A DNA stretch of 64,000 bases from JASBZA01 sp964345295 (GCA_964345295.1 CAYFQG010000004.1:17465-81464), one strand, 5' to 3'; positions 50,712-59,286 are shown, numbered from the stretch's first letter. The notes: generated by a model not told the origin, from the letters alone. Numbers and translations: made by a program.

Positions 50712-51564
50712 TAACTTGACCAAATCCTTCGGTGATTACGTGGTCCTGGACAAGCTGAACTGGCAGGTCGGTGATGGGCAAGTGATTGGTTTGATCGGAA
50801 GTAACGGAGCCGGTAAGTCTACGCTTTTGAGGTGTATCGCTTCGGTTTACAGCTTTAGCGGAGAAATTTCTTATAACGGAGAGCATGTGAATTTGCAAAA
50901 AGACAAGCTCTTTTTTGTGTCCGACGAACCCTTTTATTTTAACCGCTTCAGTACCTACGATATGAAAAAATTCTATCGGAGTTTTTACAGCCGTTTTTCC
51001 GAAGAAACTTACCAAAGACTCCTGGAGGTATTTCATTTTGATGAGAAAAAGCCGATTGATAAACTTTCCAAAGGCCTGAAACGCCAATCCGCACTTATCT
51101 TGGGCATCAGCTGCAAGCCGGAATTGCTTCTTATGGACGAGTCCTTTGACGGCTTGGACCCTATGATGCGTTTGAAGCTTAAGCGCGAAATCATTCGTCT
51201 GGTGGAAGAAGAAGGTATCAGTGTCATTATTTCTTCTCATAACATCAGAGAATTGGAAGATATCTGTGACGGTATGGCACTTCTGGAAAATAAGCAGATT
51301 ATATTTACCCAAACTCTGGAAGAACTAAATCACAACTACCACAAAGTCCAGTTGGGTTATGCCGAGGCTCCGAGTCCCGAATTATTCCGGGGGCAGGATC
51401 TCTTATTTATAGAGCAAAACAATAAGGTCATTACGGTCATTTATCGCGGCAGTGCTTTCAGCGAAGCCATTGAAGCTTCCAAACCGATTTTAATTAACCC
51501 GCTTTCCATAAGTATGGAAGAGATTTTCGTAGTAGAAATGGAGTCCAGACAAAATGAAAAATAA
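50698..51564 (+). CDS. ABC transporter ATP-binding protein
   Basis: 288-residue ATPase of an exporter-type ABC system. Walker A LIGSNGAGKSTLLRCIA, signature LSKGLKRQSALILG (a variant of LSGGQ-RL), Walker B LLLMDESFDGLDP and the H-loop in VIISSHNIRELE. A C-terminal regulatory extension of about 80 residues follows. The order GntR (YtrA-like), ATPase, permease resembles the ytr-type or bcr-type operons of Firmicutes. The substrate is unknown. It overlaps the permease gene by 11 bp. Confidence 0.93.
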   Translation: MLRINNLTKSFGDYVVLDKLNWQVGDGQVIGLIGSNGAGKSTLLRCIASVYSFSGEISYNGEHVNLQKDKLFFVSDEPFYFNRFSTYDMKKFYRSFYSRFSEETYQRLLEVFHFDEKKPIDKLSKGLKRQSALILGISCKPELLLMDESFDGLDPMMRLKLKREIIRLVEEEGISVIISSHNIRELEDICDGMALLENKQIIFTQTLEELNHNYHKVQLGYAEAPSPELFRGQDLLFIEQNNKVITVIYRGSAFSEAIEASKPILINPLSISMEEIFVVEMESRQNEK

Positions 51565-53206
51565 AAATTATGTTTCAAGATATCTGTTTCATTTATTAAA
51601 GCAGCATAGAGGCGTTGCCATCCTTTACGCCATCCTATATTTCTTAGCCTATCCTTTCAGCATTTTGATGCGGATTTTGTCCATGAGTATTGACCATGCA
51701 AAAGGTTATTCTCCCATCGTCATGTCCATCTATGATCCCCCGTTTACGTTAAGCTTTGCGGTTCTGGCCACTGCGGTCGTGACACCTTACATCATTTTCT
51801 CCTACCTTTATAAAAAGTCGGATATGGACACCTACTTTGCCCTCCCCATTAAAAAGCCCAAGCTTTTTTTGATCCAAACATTTTTTGCCTGGCTCATCCA
51901 AATCGTGCCTGTCTTGATCGTAAACTGTTTGGGCTATGGCATATCGCTTATTGCCAGCCAGGCCTCGCCTCTTTTTCGCATGGGTTTAAATGGCGGAGAA
52001 GGTCATGCGCTCCTTTTTTCGAGCTTGGTCTTTATTATGGGCAGCTTCTTTCTCATGTTGCCGTCCATCCTGTCTATCTTATGTACCACATCACTTTTTA
52101 ACGGCATCATTTACGGCGGTGTCTTTAACGCTTTCCCGTCCATTTTGTTCTTTTTGGGCCGCTCCTACCAAGAAAACTTCCCGGGATTTACGTCCAGAGT
52201 AACGCAACCTTTAAAAGAGGATCTGATAGGTGCGGGCACGGTCAGTCTCTTAAAGCAGGAATCGCCTGTGCTTTTCCAAGCAAACTTTTTAAGAGCTATT
52301 ACGAGTCTTTGGGGAGGCGATTATCTCTTTGGCATCTATACAGCTCAGGCCGGTGCCATGACGATTTTCATGTGGGTCCTTTTCACCTTTATTTTGAGTC
52401 TGCCGCTCCTGGCTTTGGCCTCGTATCTTTATAAAATCCGCCAAGCCGAGCGCATTCAATCGGCCTACATTTTCCGCTATTTCTATCCCGTCGTTATTTA
52501 TAGCTTCGGTGTCGTTCTTTTGATGTTCTTTCTGAGAAGTTTCATTGATATGCGCTACGACTGGTATGTAGAAGCACTGATGGTCTTCTTAGTCGGCTTT
52601 GCCCTTTTCTATGTTATCCAAATCATCCGTTACTACGGCTGGCCAAAGTTTTTCTCCAATCTCGGCATCTACATCATAGTTTTCCTGCTTGCCTTCGGTT
52701 TGAATTTTGTTCTGTCCAAAACCCAGCCCAGAATCCTGACCTATCAGGTACCCAAGTTAAGCCAGATCTCCAAAGCTCAAATTGTGACGGCCAAATATAT
52801 CGACTATAGCCAAGAACCCGATATTGACTACTCGAAACCAGGCATTTATTTCGAGCCCTACGGATGGGTTAACATTTACAAAATTTACGATACCGAAAGT
52901 AAGGAAGAGGTAGACCATGTGCGCCAGATTCACAAGGCCATACTAAAAGATATGACCGATAACAAGCGCATGGTGACACCGGAATCTGTAGGCTATCACG
53001 AAGGTATAGCTCCTATTCAAATTTACTACTATAACCAGAAAGGTAAGCTGATCATGGTCAGGACCTACGATGTCTATGACAAGGACCTGCAAAAAGAAAT
53101 CGAGATGATGGTCGGCTATCCGCTATATGAGGCCAAAGAGCGTAAATATATAAATGAAACAGAATATAATTCTTTGCGTTTGGTCACAAATGTGCTCTTT
53201 TGTTGA
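51554..53206 (+). CDS. ABC transporter permease, multi-spanning
   Basis: 550 residues with about eight hydrophobic helices over residues 15-390 (for example FAVLATAVVTPYIIFSYLY, FILSLPLLALASYLY, IYIIVFLLAFGLNFVL). A C-terminal extracellular domain of about 150 residues (395-550) has no recognised fold. It overlaps the ATPase gene by 11 bp. The ATPase plus this single permease could form the whole transporter as a dimer. The family is poorly conserved; the call rests on hydrophobic pattern and operon context. Confidence 0.8.
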   Translation: MKNKNYVSRYLFHLLKQHRGVAILYAILYFLAYPFSILMRILSMSIDHAKGYSPIVMSIYDPPFTLSFAVLATAVVTPYIIFSYLYKKSDMDTYFALPIKKPKLFLIQTFFAWLIQIVPVLIVNCLGYGISLIASQASPLFRMGLNGGEGHALLFSSLVFIMGSFFLMLPSILSILCTTSLFNGIIYGGVFNAFPSILFFLGRSYQENFPGFTSRVTQPLKEDLIGAGTVSLLKQESPVLFQANFLRAITSLWGGDYLFGIYTAQAGAMTIFMWVLFTFILSLPLLALASYLYKIRQAERIQSAYIFRYFYPVVIYSFGVVLLMFFLRSFIDMRYDWYVEALMVFLVGFALFYVIQIIRYYGWPKFFSNLGIYIIVFLLAFGLNFVLSKTQPRILTYQVPKLSQISKAQIVTAKYIDYSQEPDIDYSKPGIYFEPYGWVNIYKIYDTESKEEVDHVRQIHKAILKDMTDNKRMVTPESVGYHEGIAPIQIYYYNQKGKLIMVRTYDVYDKDLQKEIEMMVGYPLYEAKERKYINETEYNSLRLVTNVLFC

Positions 53207-53245
53207 AAAAAGCTTGGTAAAATAAAAGACAACATACGAAATGAA

Positions 53246-53264
53246 CGAAAGCTAAAGGCTTTCG
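53246..53264 (+). promoter_or_regulatory. Hairpin in ferritin 5' untranslated region
   Basis: Perfect 7-bp stem CGAAAGC / GCTTTCG with a 5-base loop, ending about six bases before the AAAGGA ribosome binding site of the ferritin gene. A TAAAAT -10-like box lies at 53218-53223 with a poor -35. Confidence 0.4.
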
Positions 53265-53283
53265 GATAGAAAGGAATATAAAA

Positions 53284-53766
53284 ATGAATAAAGAATTAGT
53301 ACAACTGTTAAACGACCAAATGAATTTAGAATTAGCTTCAGCTTATCTTTATGTTGACATGGGCATTGCCATGAAATTTATCAATGCGGACGGCTATGCA
53401 CATTGGTTTGAGCAACAAGTCCACGAGGAAGTCGAGCATGCTGAGAAGATTGCCGCTTTCCTCCTTGAATTAGGCCACGAACCCGAATTGAAGAATCTGG
53501 AAATTGAGCGTCCTACCGACAGAACTCCTCTGGCTATCGCTAAGGCAGCCTTAGAGCATGAGAAGTTTGTTACCAAGTCTATCTGGGATCTTCGTAAGGC
53601 CGCTTTGGATGCAGGTGACCAGGCTGTTGAGATTTTCTTACAGTGGTTCATTACCGAGCAGGTAGAGGAAGAAGACCAGGCCAATAAGGTTGTTGACCTG
53701 ATTGAGATGGCCGGTGATGATTTCGCTGCCAAGTTGAAGGTAGACGCTATCCTGGGTTCCAGATAA
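53284..53766 (+). CDS. ftnA: Ferritin (non-heme)
   Basis: Iron-storage protein that oxidises Fe(II) and mineralises it inside a 24-subunit shell. Four-helix bundle with ferroxidase ligands Glu16 (MNLELASAYLY) and Glu49 and His52 (EEVEHAEKIAAF), further acidic ligands near residue 94, and QWFITEQVEEEDQ. It has 160 residues, normal. Codons are strongly biased toward common ones, suggesting high expression. Monocistronic, with its own leader and a terminator-like hairpin about 95 bp downstream. Confidence 0.96.
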   Translation: MNKELVQLLNDQMNLELASAYLYVDMGIAMKFINADGYAHWFEQQVHEEVEHAEKIAAFLLELGHEPELKNLEIERPTDRTPLAIAKAALEHEKFVTKSIWDLRKAALDAGDQAVEIFLQWFITEQVEEEDQANKVVDLIEMAGDDFAAKLKVDAILGSR

Positions 53767-53860
53767 GGAAAACGCTAGGTTTAAGGACAAGATATTTGAG
53801 AGGATCCGATTAAGATTTGTAGTAATCCGTTCGGTTTCTTTTAGATAGTAATTATGATAA

Positions 53861-53905
53861 GGTCGCTGCAGTGAGCTTTAACCGGCTCGTTTTAGCGGCC
53901 TTTTT
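53861..53905 (+). terminator. Terminator or attenuator between ftnA and hflX
   Basis: Stem GGTCGCT / AGCGGCC (one G-U) enclosing a smaller GAGC / GCTC helix, followed by five T residues. A TATGAT box lies a few bases before it, so the hairpin could instead sit at the start of the hflX transcript and act as an attenuator. Confidence 0.65.
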
Positions 53906-53948
53906 GTGTTTGAAGCAAGATACGAAAAGGTAATAAGAAAGGAAATAA

Positions 53949-55259
53949 ATGGGAGAAGATAATAAAAAAGGCCACCTAATTGAAGCGCCGGAAGAGAAAG
54001 CCTACCTTATAGGCTTAAATCTTTCCAGAGGCGAAACGGCGGAAGAAGAGACCCAGAGGTCTTTGGAGGAATTAGCCGAATTGGTGGAGGCCTGCGGTGG
54101 TCAGACTTTGGGAGGAACCTATCAGAATCGACCGGCACCGGACCCTTCGACCTATATCGGTAGGGGAAAATTGGAAGAAGCCAGCCGCGAGGCTGAATCT
54201 TTGGGCTGTACGACCCTGGTTTTTGATGATGAATTAAGCGGCAGCCAGATGCGTAACATACAGGAGGTCTCCAAGCTTAAGGTATTGGATCGGACCAGTG
54301 TGATTTTGGATATATTTGCCAACAGGGCCCAGTCTAAAGAAGGTAAGCTTCAGGTAGAGTTAGCCCAATACGAGTACCGCTTGAGTCGAGTCCAGCTCAT
54401 TAATGAATCTATGGACCGTTTAGGCGGTGGTATCGGATCCAGAGGTCCCGGTGAAAGTCAGTTGGAAACGGACCGACGCCATGTTCGGGAGCGTATTACC
54501 AAGCTGCGCCGTGACTTAAAAGAGGTATCGAAAAGGCGTCAGAACAAAAGAGAAAAGAGGCAAGAGACCGGTCAAACGACTGTGGCTGTAGTGGGCTATA
54601 CCAATGCAGGTAAATCTACCTTGATTAATCTTTTGGCCGAAGCGGATCTTTTTGCTATGGACCAGGTTTTTGCGACACTGGATGCAGCAGCCAGAGATTT
54701 GCGCCTGCCCGACGGCAGCCACGTCATGCTGGTCGATACGGTAGGTTTTATTCGAAAGCTGCCCCATCAATTGGTGGAAGCCTTTCATTCGACTTTGGAA
54801 GAAGTATCCGAAGCCGACCTGATTTTACATGTGGTAGATATTGCAGATCCTGAGGCCGAAGGGCAGATTGCCTTGGTCGAAGAAGAATTAAGGAGGCTGG
54901 AGGCGGCTCAGAAGCCCCGTATATTAGTCTTAAATAAGATGGATCTTTTGGCCGAAGATGAACAGCCGCGTTTCTTACACGAGAAGACCCAACCGGAACA
55001 CTTTAGAGTCCAGCCGGTTTCGGCTAAGACCGGAGAGGGCACCCAAGACCTTCTGAACAGTATTGCCGAGATGCTGGCATTCAGACAGAAGACCTACCAG
55101 CTCAGCCTGCCCTACGAAGAGTCTACACTCTATGCCTATATTAAGGACAACGGAAACTTACTTGAGGAGAAATTTTTAGACGGCCACATGGAGCTTTATT
55201 TTAACTTAGATAAGCGCCTGTCAGGCCCGGTTGAACGGTATCTAGAGAAGAACGCCTAA
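53949..55259 (+). CDS. hflX: GTPase HflX
   Basis: Ribosome-associated GTPase that splits stalled or hibernating ribosomes under stress. The N-terminal HflX domain has TYIGRGKLEEASREAE and DRTSVILDIFANRAQSKEGK. The linker is followed by GGGIGSRGPGESQLETDRR. The G domain has VAVVGYTNAGKSTLINLL (G1), FATLDAAARDL (G2), LVDTVGFIRKLP (G3) and LNKMDLL (G4). It has 436 residues. Ribosome binding site AGAAAGGAA. Followed by a strong terminator lying in the tail of the convergent gene. Confidence 0.95.
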   Translation: MGEDNKKGHLIEAPEEKAYLIGLNLSRGETAEEETQRSLEELAELVEACGGQTLGGTYQNRPAPDPSTYIGRGKLEEASREAESLGCTTLVFDDELSGSQMRNIQEVSKLKVLDRTSVILDIFANRAQSKEGKLQVELAQYEYRLSRVQLINESMDRLGGGIGSRGPGESQLETDRRHVRERITKLRRDLKEVSKRRQNKREKRQETGQTTVAVVGYTNAGKSTLINLLAEADLFAMDQVFATLDAAARDLRLPDGSHVMLVDTVGFIRKLPHQLVEAFHSTLEEVSEADLILHVVDIADPEAEGQIALVEEELRRLEAAQKPRILVLNKMDLLAEDEQPRFLHEKTQPEHFRVQPVSAKTGEGTQDLLNSIAEMLAFRQKTYQLSLPYEESTLYAYIKDNGNLLEEKFLDGHMELYFNLDKRLSGPVERYLEKNA

Positions 55260-55265
55260 GCCAAA

Positions 55266-55838
55266 TCAAGAGTCCCCCTTAAGGGACTCTTTTTTTGCCT
55301 TTTTATATTGGGCCAAATCTTCACGCATTAGCTTGAATAAGGCGTCTTCACCGTTTTGGGCCAGATAATTTAAATAGAAAAGAAATTTTTCGTCGGTTGC
55401 AGGATGGACCAGGATATGGCTTCGGGTCCAACGATAATACTCCAAAGGGAAGTTATTCTGATAGGCATCGCCGTTATAAATACGGCTGGCGGCAATGCGA
55501 TCGCAAACCGATTCAATCACATAGGGGAGAGGCATTTCTAAACCGGCATATTTGCCTTCTTCTTCGGGATTATAGTCAATCCAATACTCAAGATGGTGGC
55601 GGTTTCTGCCCTTGTGGTTTAGCCAGGCAGCGGAATAGCCTTCCTTTCGCCTTTGCATGTCGTTGGGTGAACAATTTCCTTGAAAATAACAAACGCCCGG
55701 AATGAATTCGATGGGACTGAATTTGGACATATCATGGAAAAGGCCTTGACGAAAGAGACCGGATTTACGGCAATAGCGAAAGACCAAGTGCTTGTGTGTG
55801 AGTATGGTTTTTAGATGTCCGAAGAATTTATTTGCCAT
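55266..55838 (-). CDS. DUF5662 family protein
   Basis: 190 residues of the DUF5662 family; function unknown. The recurring His/Asp motifs FHDMSKFSPIEF and AAWLNHKGRNRHHLEYW look like a metal site similar to HD-domain proteins, so a hydrolase is possible but unproven. No membrane helix or signal peptide. Ribosome binding site AAGGGGG. Convergent with hflX: the stop lies 6 bp from it, and the hflX terminator hairpin is encoded by the last codons of this gene. Confidence 0.8.
   Translation of the reverse strand: MANKFFGHLKTILTHKHLVFRYCRKSGLFRQGLFHDMSKFSPIEFIPGVCYFQGNCSPNDMQRRKEGYSAAWLNHKGRNRHHLEYWIDYNPEEEGKYAGLEMPLPYVIESVCDRIAASRIYNGDAYQNNFPLEYYRWTRSHILVHPATDEKFLFYLNYLAQNGEDALFKLMREDLAQYKKAKKESLKGDS
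55269..55296 (+). terminator. Rho-independent terminator of hflX
   Basis: Perfect 8-bp stem AGAGTCCC (55269-55276) / GGGACTCT (55283-55290) followed by T residues. It overlaps the 3' coding end of the minus-strand DUF5662 gene. Confidence 0.93.
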
Positions 55839-55910
55839 GTAACCCCCTTATTTGCGTTTTCTATTATATACTTAAAGCCACAATGAATATGTGTGAGGGA
55901 GACTAAATCT

Positions 55911-57119
55911 ATGGAACAGACCAAGGTATTGAACGGTATTGACTTAATCGGCAGTGTCCAGGATGACTTGCGTTACGACAGGATTGCCCTCCTGACCACA
56001 GGATCTGCGCTGAATCGCTGGATGATGCCGGCCTTGCAATTCATCAATGACCGCTTTGACCTCAAGGTTTTATTCGGAGCCGAGTACGGGATTATGGGAG
56101 AGAAAGAAGCCGGCGAGCGCTATGAGTCTTATACCGACGTTTGGACCGGCCTTAAAGTTTTTTCACTGTACCGTTTCGGTGCATCCAGTCTTAGCAGTGA
56201 GATGCTTCACCAATTCGATACGCTTATTATAGATATTCCCCTAACCGGGACGCGCTACTGTTCCTCCATAAGTACAATCCATGCACTCTTAAGACAGTTG
56301 GGGGGAACGGACAAGAAGGTCCTTATCTTAGACCGCCCCAATCCTCTGGGCGGTCAGGAGATTGACGGTCCCGTTCTTAATGCCTCGTTGAAGCTAAACG
56401 ATGACGACTTTGCTTTGCCTGCCCGATTCGGTCTCACCTTGGGTGAGCTTTGTCTCATGATGAACGAAGAAGACCGGCTGGGCGCTGACATTCAGGTAGT
56501 TAAGGCCAAAAATTGGTACCGCGATATGACCTTTGAAGAATTTAACCAGCCTTGGATTGTCTCCCAGATGCACTTGCCGCGTTTTGAGTCTTGCATTTTG
56601 TCTATCGGTTTAGAAGTTTTACGCGGGACGAACTTATCGGTAGGTTTGGGGACCTCTTTACCCTTTGAGCTGGTGGGAGCGCCTTATTTAGATGCCATCC
56701 AGCTTACTGCCGCTTTGAATAAGCGTAATATCTCGGGTGTTATTTTCAGCCCGATTTACTTTACGCCGACGACCGATATATACCAGGGAATCTCATGCCA
56801 AGGCGTACAAATTCATGTCCTGGACACGACGAAAATACGGTCGACATCTTTGATGCTCCATATCGTTGACGAGATTATTCGTCTGGCCGGTCCGGACTTC
56901 ATTTTTACTCAAGACCGCCAAGGCAAGTACCGGGTCGATTATCTCTTCGGTAATAACCGCTTGCGTCGTCAGCCCGATGACTGGGACTTTATTATGAATA
57001 ATCAGTCTACAATGTTGGAGTCCTATGAGGAGAAAGTGAAACCCTATTTGCTCTATCCGACCAAGGCGGAAGCTTTGGCCAAAGCAGCGGAAGAAGCGGA
57101 GAAGAAGGCGGAATCCTGA
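55911..57119 (+). CDS. DUF1343 / NamZ-like exo-beta-N-acetylmuramidase
   Basis: 402 residues of the DUF1343 family, founded by Bacillus NamZ, which releases MurNAc from the non-reducing end of peptidoglycan fragments. Recognisable blocks: LNGIDLIGS, LKVLFGAEYGIMGEKEAGE, the DIPLTGTRYCSSISTIHALL segment, LILDRPNPLGGQEIDGPVL and RFGLTLGELCLMMNEED. No signal peptide is present, so it would act in the cytoplasm, unlike secreted NamZ. The ATG at 55911 follows GTGAGGGAG; a longer frame from 55893 starts inside that site. Stop overlaps the next ATG (TGATG). Confidence 0.85.
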   Translation: MEQTKVLNGIDLIGSVQDDLRYDRIALLTTGSALNRWMMPALQFINDRFDLKVLFGAEYGIMGEKEAGERYESYTDVWTGLKVFSLYRFGASSLSSEMLHQFDTLIIDIPLTGTRYCSSISTIHALLRQLGGTDKKVLILDRPNPLGGQEIDGPVLNASLKLNDDDFALPARFGLTLGELCLMMNEEDRLGADIQVVKAKNWYRDMTFEEFNQPWIVSQMHLPRFESCILSIGLEVLRGTNLSVGLGTSLPFELVGAPYLDAIQLTAALNKRNISGVIFSPIYFTPTTDIYQGISCQGVQIHVLDTTKIRSTSLMLHIVDEIIRLAGPDFIFTQDRQGKYRVDYLFGNNRLRRQPDDWDFIMNNQSTMLESYEEKVKPYLLYPTKAEALAKAAEEAEKKAES

Positions 57120-58087
57120 TGCATTTCTTCACTCCCATAGGCCACTACGAAGGTCCGATCAAGACCAAGTTCGGCCTGCCCAGACAGGGGCGCTTTGTTG
57201 AGAACCTTAAGGGTAAAATTTATATTCATCCGAAGTATGCTCAAGCCGAAGCTTTCAGAGGTTTGGAAGACTTTTCGCATCTTTGGCTAATTTGGCTTTT
57301 TAGTGAGAATTTGGACAAAGGAAGCCATCCCACGGTTCGTCCGCCTCGCTTAGAGGGCAATAAAAGAATGGGTGTCTTCGCGACCCGGTCGCCTTTCCGG
57401 CCGAACGGTATCGGTATGTCTGCGGTAAAGCTTGAGGGCATAACACATGAGGACGGCAATATAATCATTGAAGTCAGTGGTGCTGATTTAATGGACCGGA
57501 CGCCTATTTTGGATATTAAACCTTATATCCCTTATGCCGACTCCATTCCCGATGCTTTGGCCGGTCCCTTCCAAGCCCAGCCTCCGACTTATCCGGTTCG
57601 CTGGGAAGTGGCTGAGGAGAAGGCGGATGGTCTTAGCGAAGAGGACAAGGCGCTCATTTTGGCCATAGTGAGCCAAGACCCCAGGCCCGCTTATAAATCG
57701 AAGAAGACACAAGATGACAAGACTTATGTACTGACTTATGAGACCTGGGACGTCTCCTTTAGGGCTCAGGACGGTATGCTCAAGATTGTCGACTTGAAGA
57801 AGCTGGAACCCGAAGAGGTGGAGGATACGCCCTATTGGGTTTATATGCTGCTTTGCAATGACGATACTATTTATACCGGCATGGCCAAAGACCCTGAGAA
57901 GCGTCTGGCCGTCCACAATGCGGGGAGAGGGGCCAAGTACACCAGGTCCAGGAGACCTTGCCGCCTAGCTTATCAGGAGCAAGTAAAAAATCGCTCGGAG
58001 GCCCTGATAAGAGAAGCCCAGATTAAACGCTATAGTCGGTCTAAAAAGCTTCAGATGATTGATGCTTATCGGGCACAAAAACCGTAG
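57119..58087 (+). CDS. TrmO-type tRNA methyltransferase fused to GIY-YIG domain
   Basis: 322 residues in two parts. Residues 1-230 are TrmO/TsaA, which N6-methylates t6A37 of tRNA with SAM: FSHLWLIWLF, RPPRLEGNKRMGVFATRSPF, RPNGIGMSAVKLEG, DLMDRTPILDIKPYIPYADS, and the TrmO C-domain with SQDPRPAYKSK. Residues about 238-322 are a GIY-YIG nuclease-like domain of the YhbQ group: YWVYMLLCNDDTIYTGMAKD, the Arg in PEKRLAVHN, KYTRSRRPCRLAY and the Glu in EALIREAQIKRYSR, so catalytic positions look intact. The frame is continuous. Start overlaps the NamZ-like stop; the last 47 bp overlap araR on the other strand. Confidence 0.9.
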   Translation: MHFFTPIGHYEGPIKTKFGLPRQGRFVENLKGKIYIHPKYAQAEAFRGLEDFSHLWLIWLFSENLDKGSHPTVRPPRLEGNKRMGVFATRSPFRPNGIGMSAVKLEGITHEDGNIIIEVSGADLMDRTPILDIKPYIPYADSIPDALAGPFQAQPPTYPVRWEVAEEKADGLSEEDKALILAIVSQDPRPAYKSKKTQDDKTYVLTYETWDVSFRAQDGMLKIVDLKKLEPEEVEDTPYWVYMLLCNDDTIYTGMAKDPEKRLAVHNAGRGAKYTRSRRPCRLAYQEQVKNRSEALIREAQIKRYSRSKKLQMIDAYRAQKP

Positions 58088-59150
58088 AGGACATGCGCTT
58101 TACCAGCTTAGGTTCAAAGAGTGTACTCTTGGCTACCTGTTGACCGTGAATCTGGTCTAAGAGCTTTTTGCCGGCTTCAATGCCGATCATCTGTATAGGG
58201 GATTCAATGGAGGTTAGGGGCACGGGAGCCAGGGGGGCCAGCTTAGAATTATCGATGGAGACAATAGATTGCTCTTCGGGGATAGAAATATCTTGCTCTA
58301 GTAAAATCCGTTCATATTCGATAGCGATTTGATCGTTGTAGCAAATTACGGCTGAGCAGTGACTTAGTCTCTGAATCAGGGCATCTTCCATATTGGAAAA
58401 ATTGCTGATGTCTTCGGTTGTGTACCAATACACATTCTTGTCATTAAAGATAAGCTTTCTATTTTCGTGGGCTTCCAAAATGCCTTCATAACGCTTATGT
58501 CCTTGTAAGTCATCTGCTTTAAGTATGGCGCCAATCTCTGTGTGCCCGAGATCCAAAAGATGATTACAAGCCATGGCGCCGGCCTTTTTATCGTTCAGGG
58601 CGACGGTTGGAATATCGATGTCGCGATAAGAACTATGTATGGTCACCAGAGGAAACTTCTTGTCTAATAAAGTCCGGTAGGTGTTGACGTTGGGATTAGG
58701 GAAGGCGCTTCGGGTGGGTTCTAAGATGATGCCGTCTACCTGCTTGTCTAACATTTTTTGTAAGAGTTCGCCTTCTAGTTTTGAGGAGTTGCCACTGGAG
58801 GCAAGTTGTACCGAAAAGCCTTCTGCGGTGAATTGTTTCTCCAATTTTTTAATGATTACAGGGAAGATATAATCGCTTAGATAGGTTACGAGTATACCTA
58901 TGGTGTTGGTTTTTCTATGCTGCATGGCTAGGGTCTTCTCCGTTATGTAGGTGCCGCTACCTTGGACCTGTTGCAGATAGCCATCGTCCACCAGCATGGC
59001 CAAAGCTTTACGCACGGTTTGTCGGGAGACATCAAATTTAAGACAAATTTGAGTTTCGGATAAAAAACGGTCTCCGGATTCCCAATGCTGCGTTTTTAGA
59101 ATCTCCATCAACTGTCCATATAATCTTTGGAATTTGTAGCCTGTCTTCAT
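58041..59150 (-). CDS. araR: Arabinose-type transcriptional repressor AraR
   Basis: 369 residues: N-terminal GntR-type winged helix (LSETQICLKFDVSRQTVRKA, DDGYLQQVQGSGTYI) joined to a LacI/PBP1-like sensor domain (NTIGILVTYLSDYIFPVIIK onward). This is exactly the AraR chimera of Bacillus, whose effector is L-arabinose. A longer frame reaches 59258, but the ATG at 59150 has AGGAG at good spacing and begins at the helix-turn-helix. It is divergent from the abfA-kinase-araA operon. The 3' end overlaps the TrmO-GIY-YIG gene by 47 bp. Confidence 0.9.
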   Translation of the reverse strand: MKTGYKFQRLYGQLMEILKTQHWESGDRFLSETQICLKFDVSRQTVRKALAMLVDDGYLQQVQGSGTYITEKTLAMQHRKTNTIGILVTYLSDYIFPVIIKKLEKQFTAEGFSVQLASSGNSSKLEGELLQKMLDKQVDGIILEPTRSAFPNPNVNTYRTLLDKKFPLVTIHSSYRDIDIPTVALNDKKAGAMACNHLLDLGHTEIGAILKADDLQGHKRYEGILEAHENRKLIFNDKNVYWYTTEDISNFSNMEDALIQRLSHCSAVICYNDQIAIEYERILLEQDISIPEEQSIVSIDNSKLAPLAPVPLTSIESPIQMIGIEAGKKLLDQIHGQQVAKSTLFEPKLVKRMSSTVFVPDKHQSSEAF

Positions 59151-59207
59151 AAGCGCTCCTGTTAAAACAGACAAGTTATACGTGCTTTTGTCTGCTAATG
59201 TGTCAAT

Positions 59208-59237
59208 TTTATAGTCGTATGGTAATTTTAGCAACAA
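59208..59237 (-). promoter_or_regulatory. Probable araR promoter
   Basis: Minus strand TTGTTG (59232-59237), 18-bp spacer, TATAAA (59208-59213), about 58 bp before the araR ATG. It lies next to the TACAAGT repeat, so AraR could repress itself. Confidence 0.45.
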
Positions 59238-59241
59238 AATA

Positions 59242-59272
59242 TACAAGTTAATGCGCAAAAGGAAGACTTGTA
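59242..59272. promoter_or_regulatory. Probable AraR operator
   Basis: Perfect inverted repeat TACAAGT (59242-59248) / ACTTGTA (59266-59272). A further direct copy of TATACAAG is at 59305-59312. TTGTAC/GTACAA half-sites are the core of AraR boxes in Bacillus. The right arm overlaps the -35 region of the abfA promoter, and the left arm is just upstream of the araR -35. Confidence 0.6.
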
Positions 59273-59286
59273 CGCTTTAAATTGTC

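Noticed and set aside
59151..59210. araR promoter with TTGACA and TATAAC
   Set aside because: The two hexamers on the minus strand are 20 bp apart, too far for a normal promoter; the upstream pair was preferred.
58041..59258. AraR with 36 extra N-terminal residues
   Set aside because: The extension has no family match and covers the promoter; the ATG at 59150 has AGGAG at good spacing.
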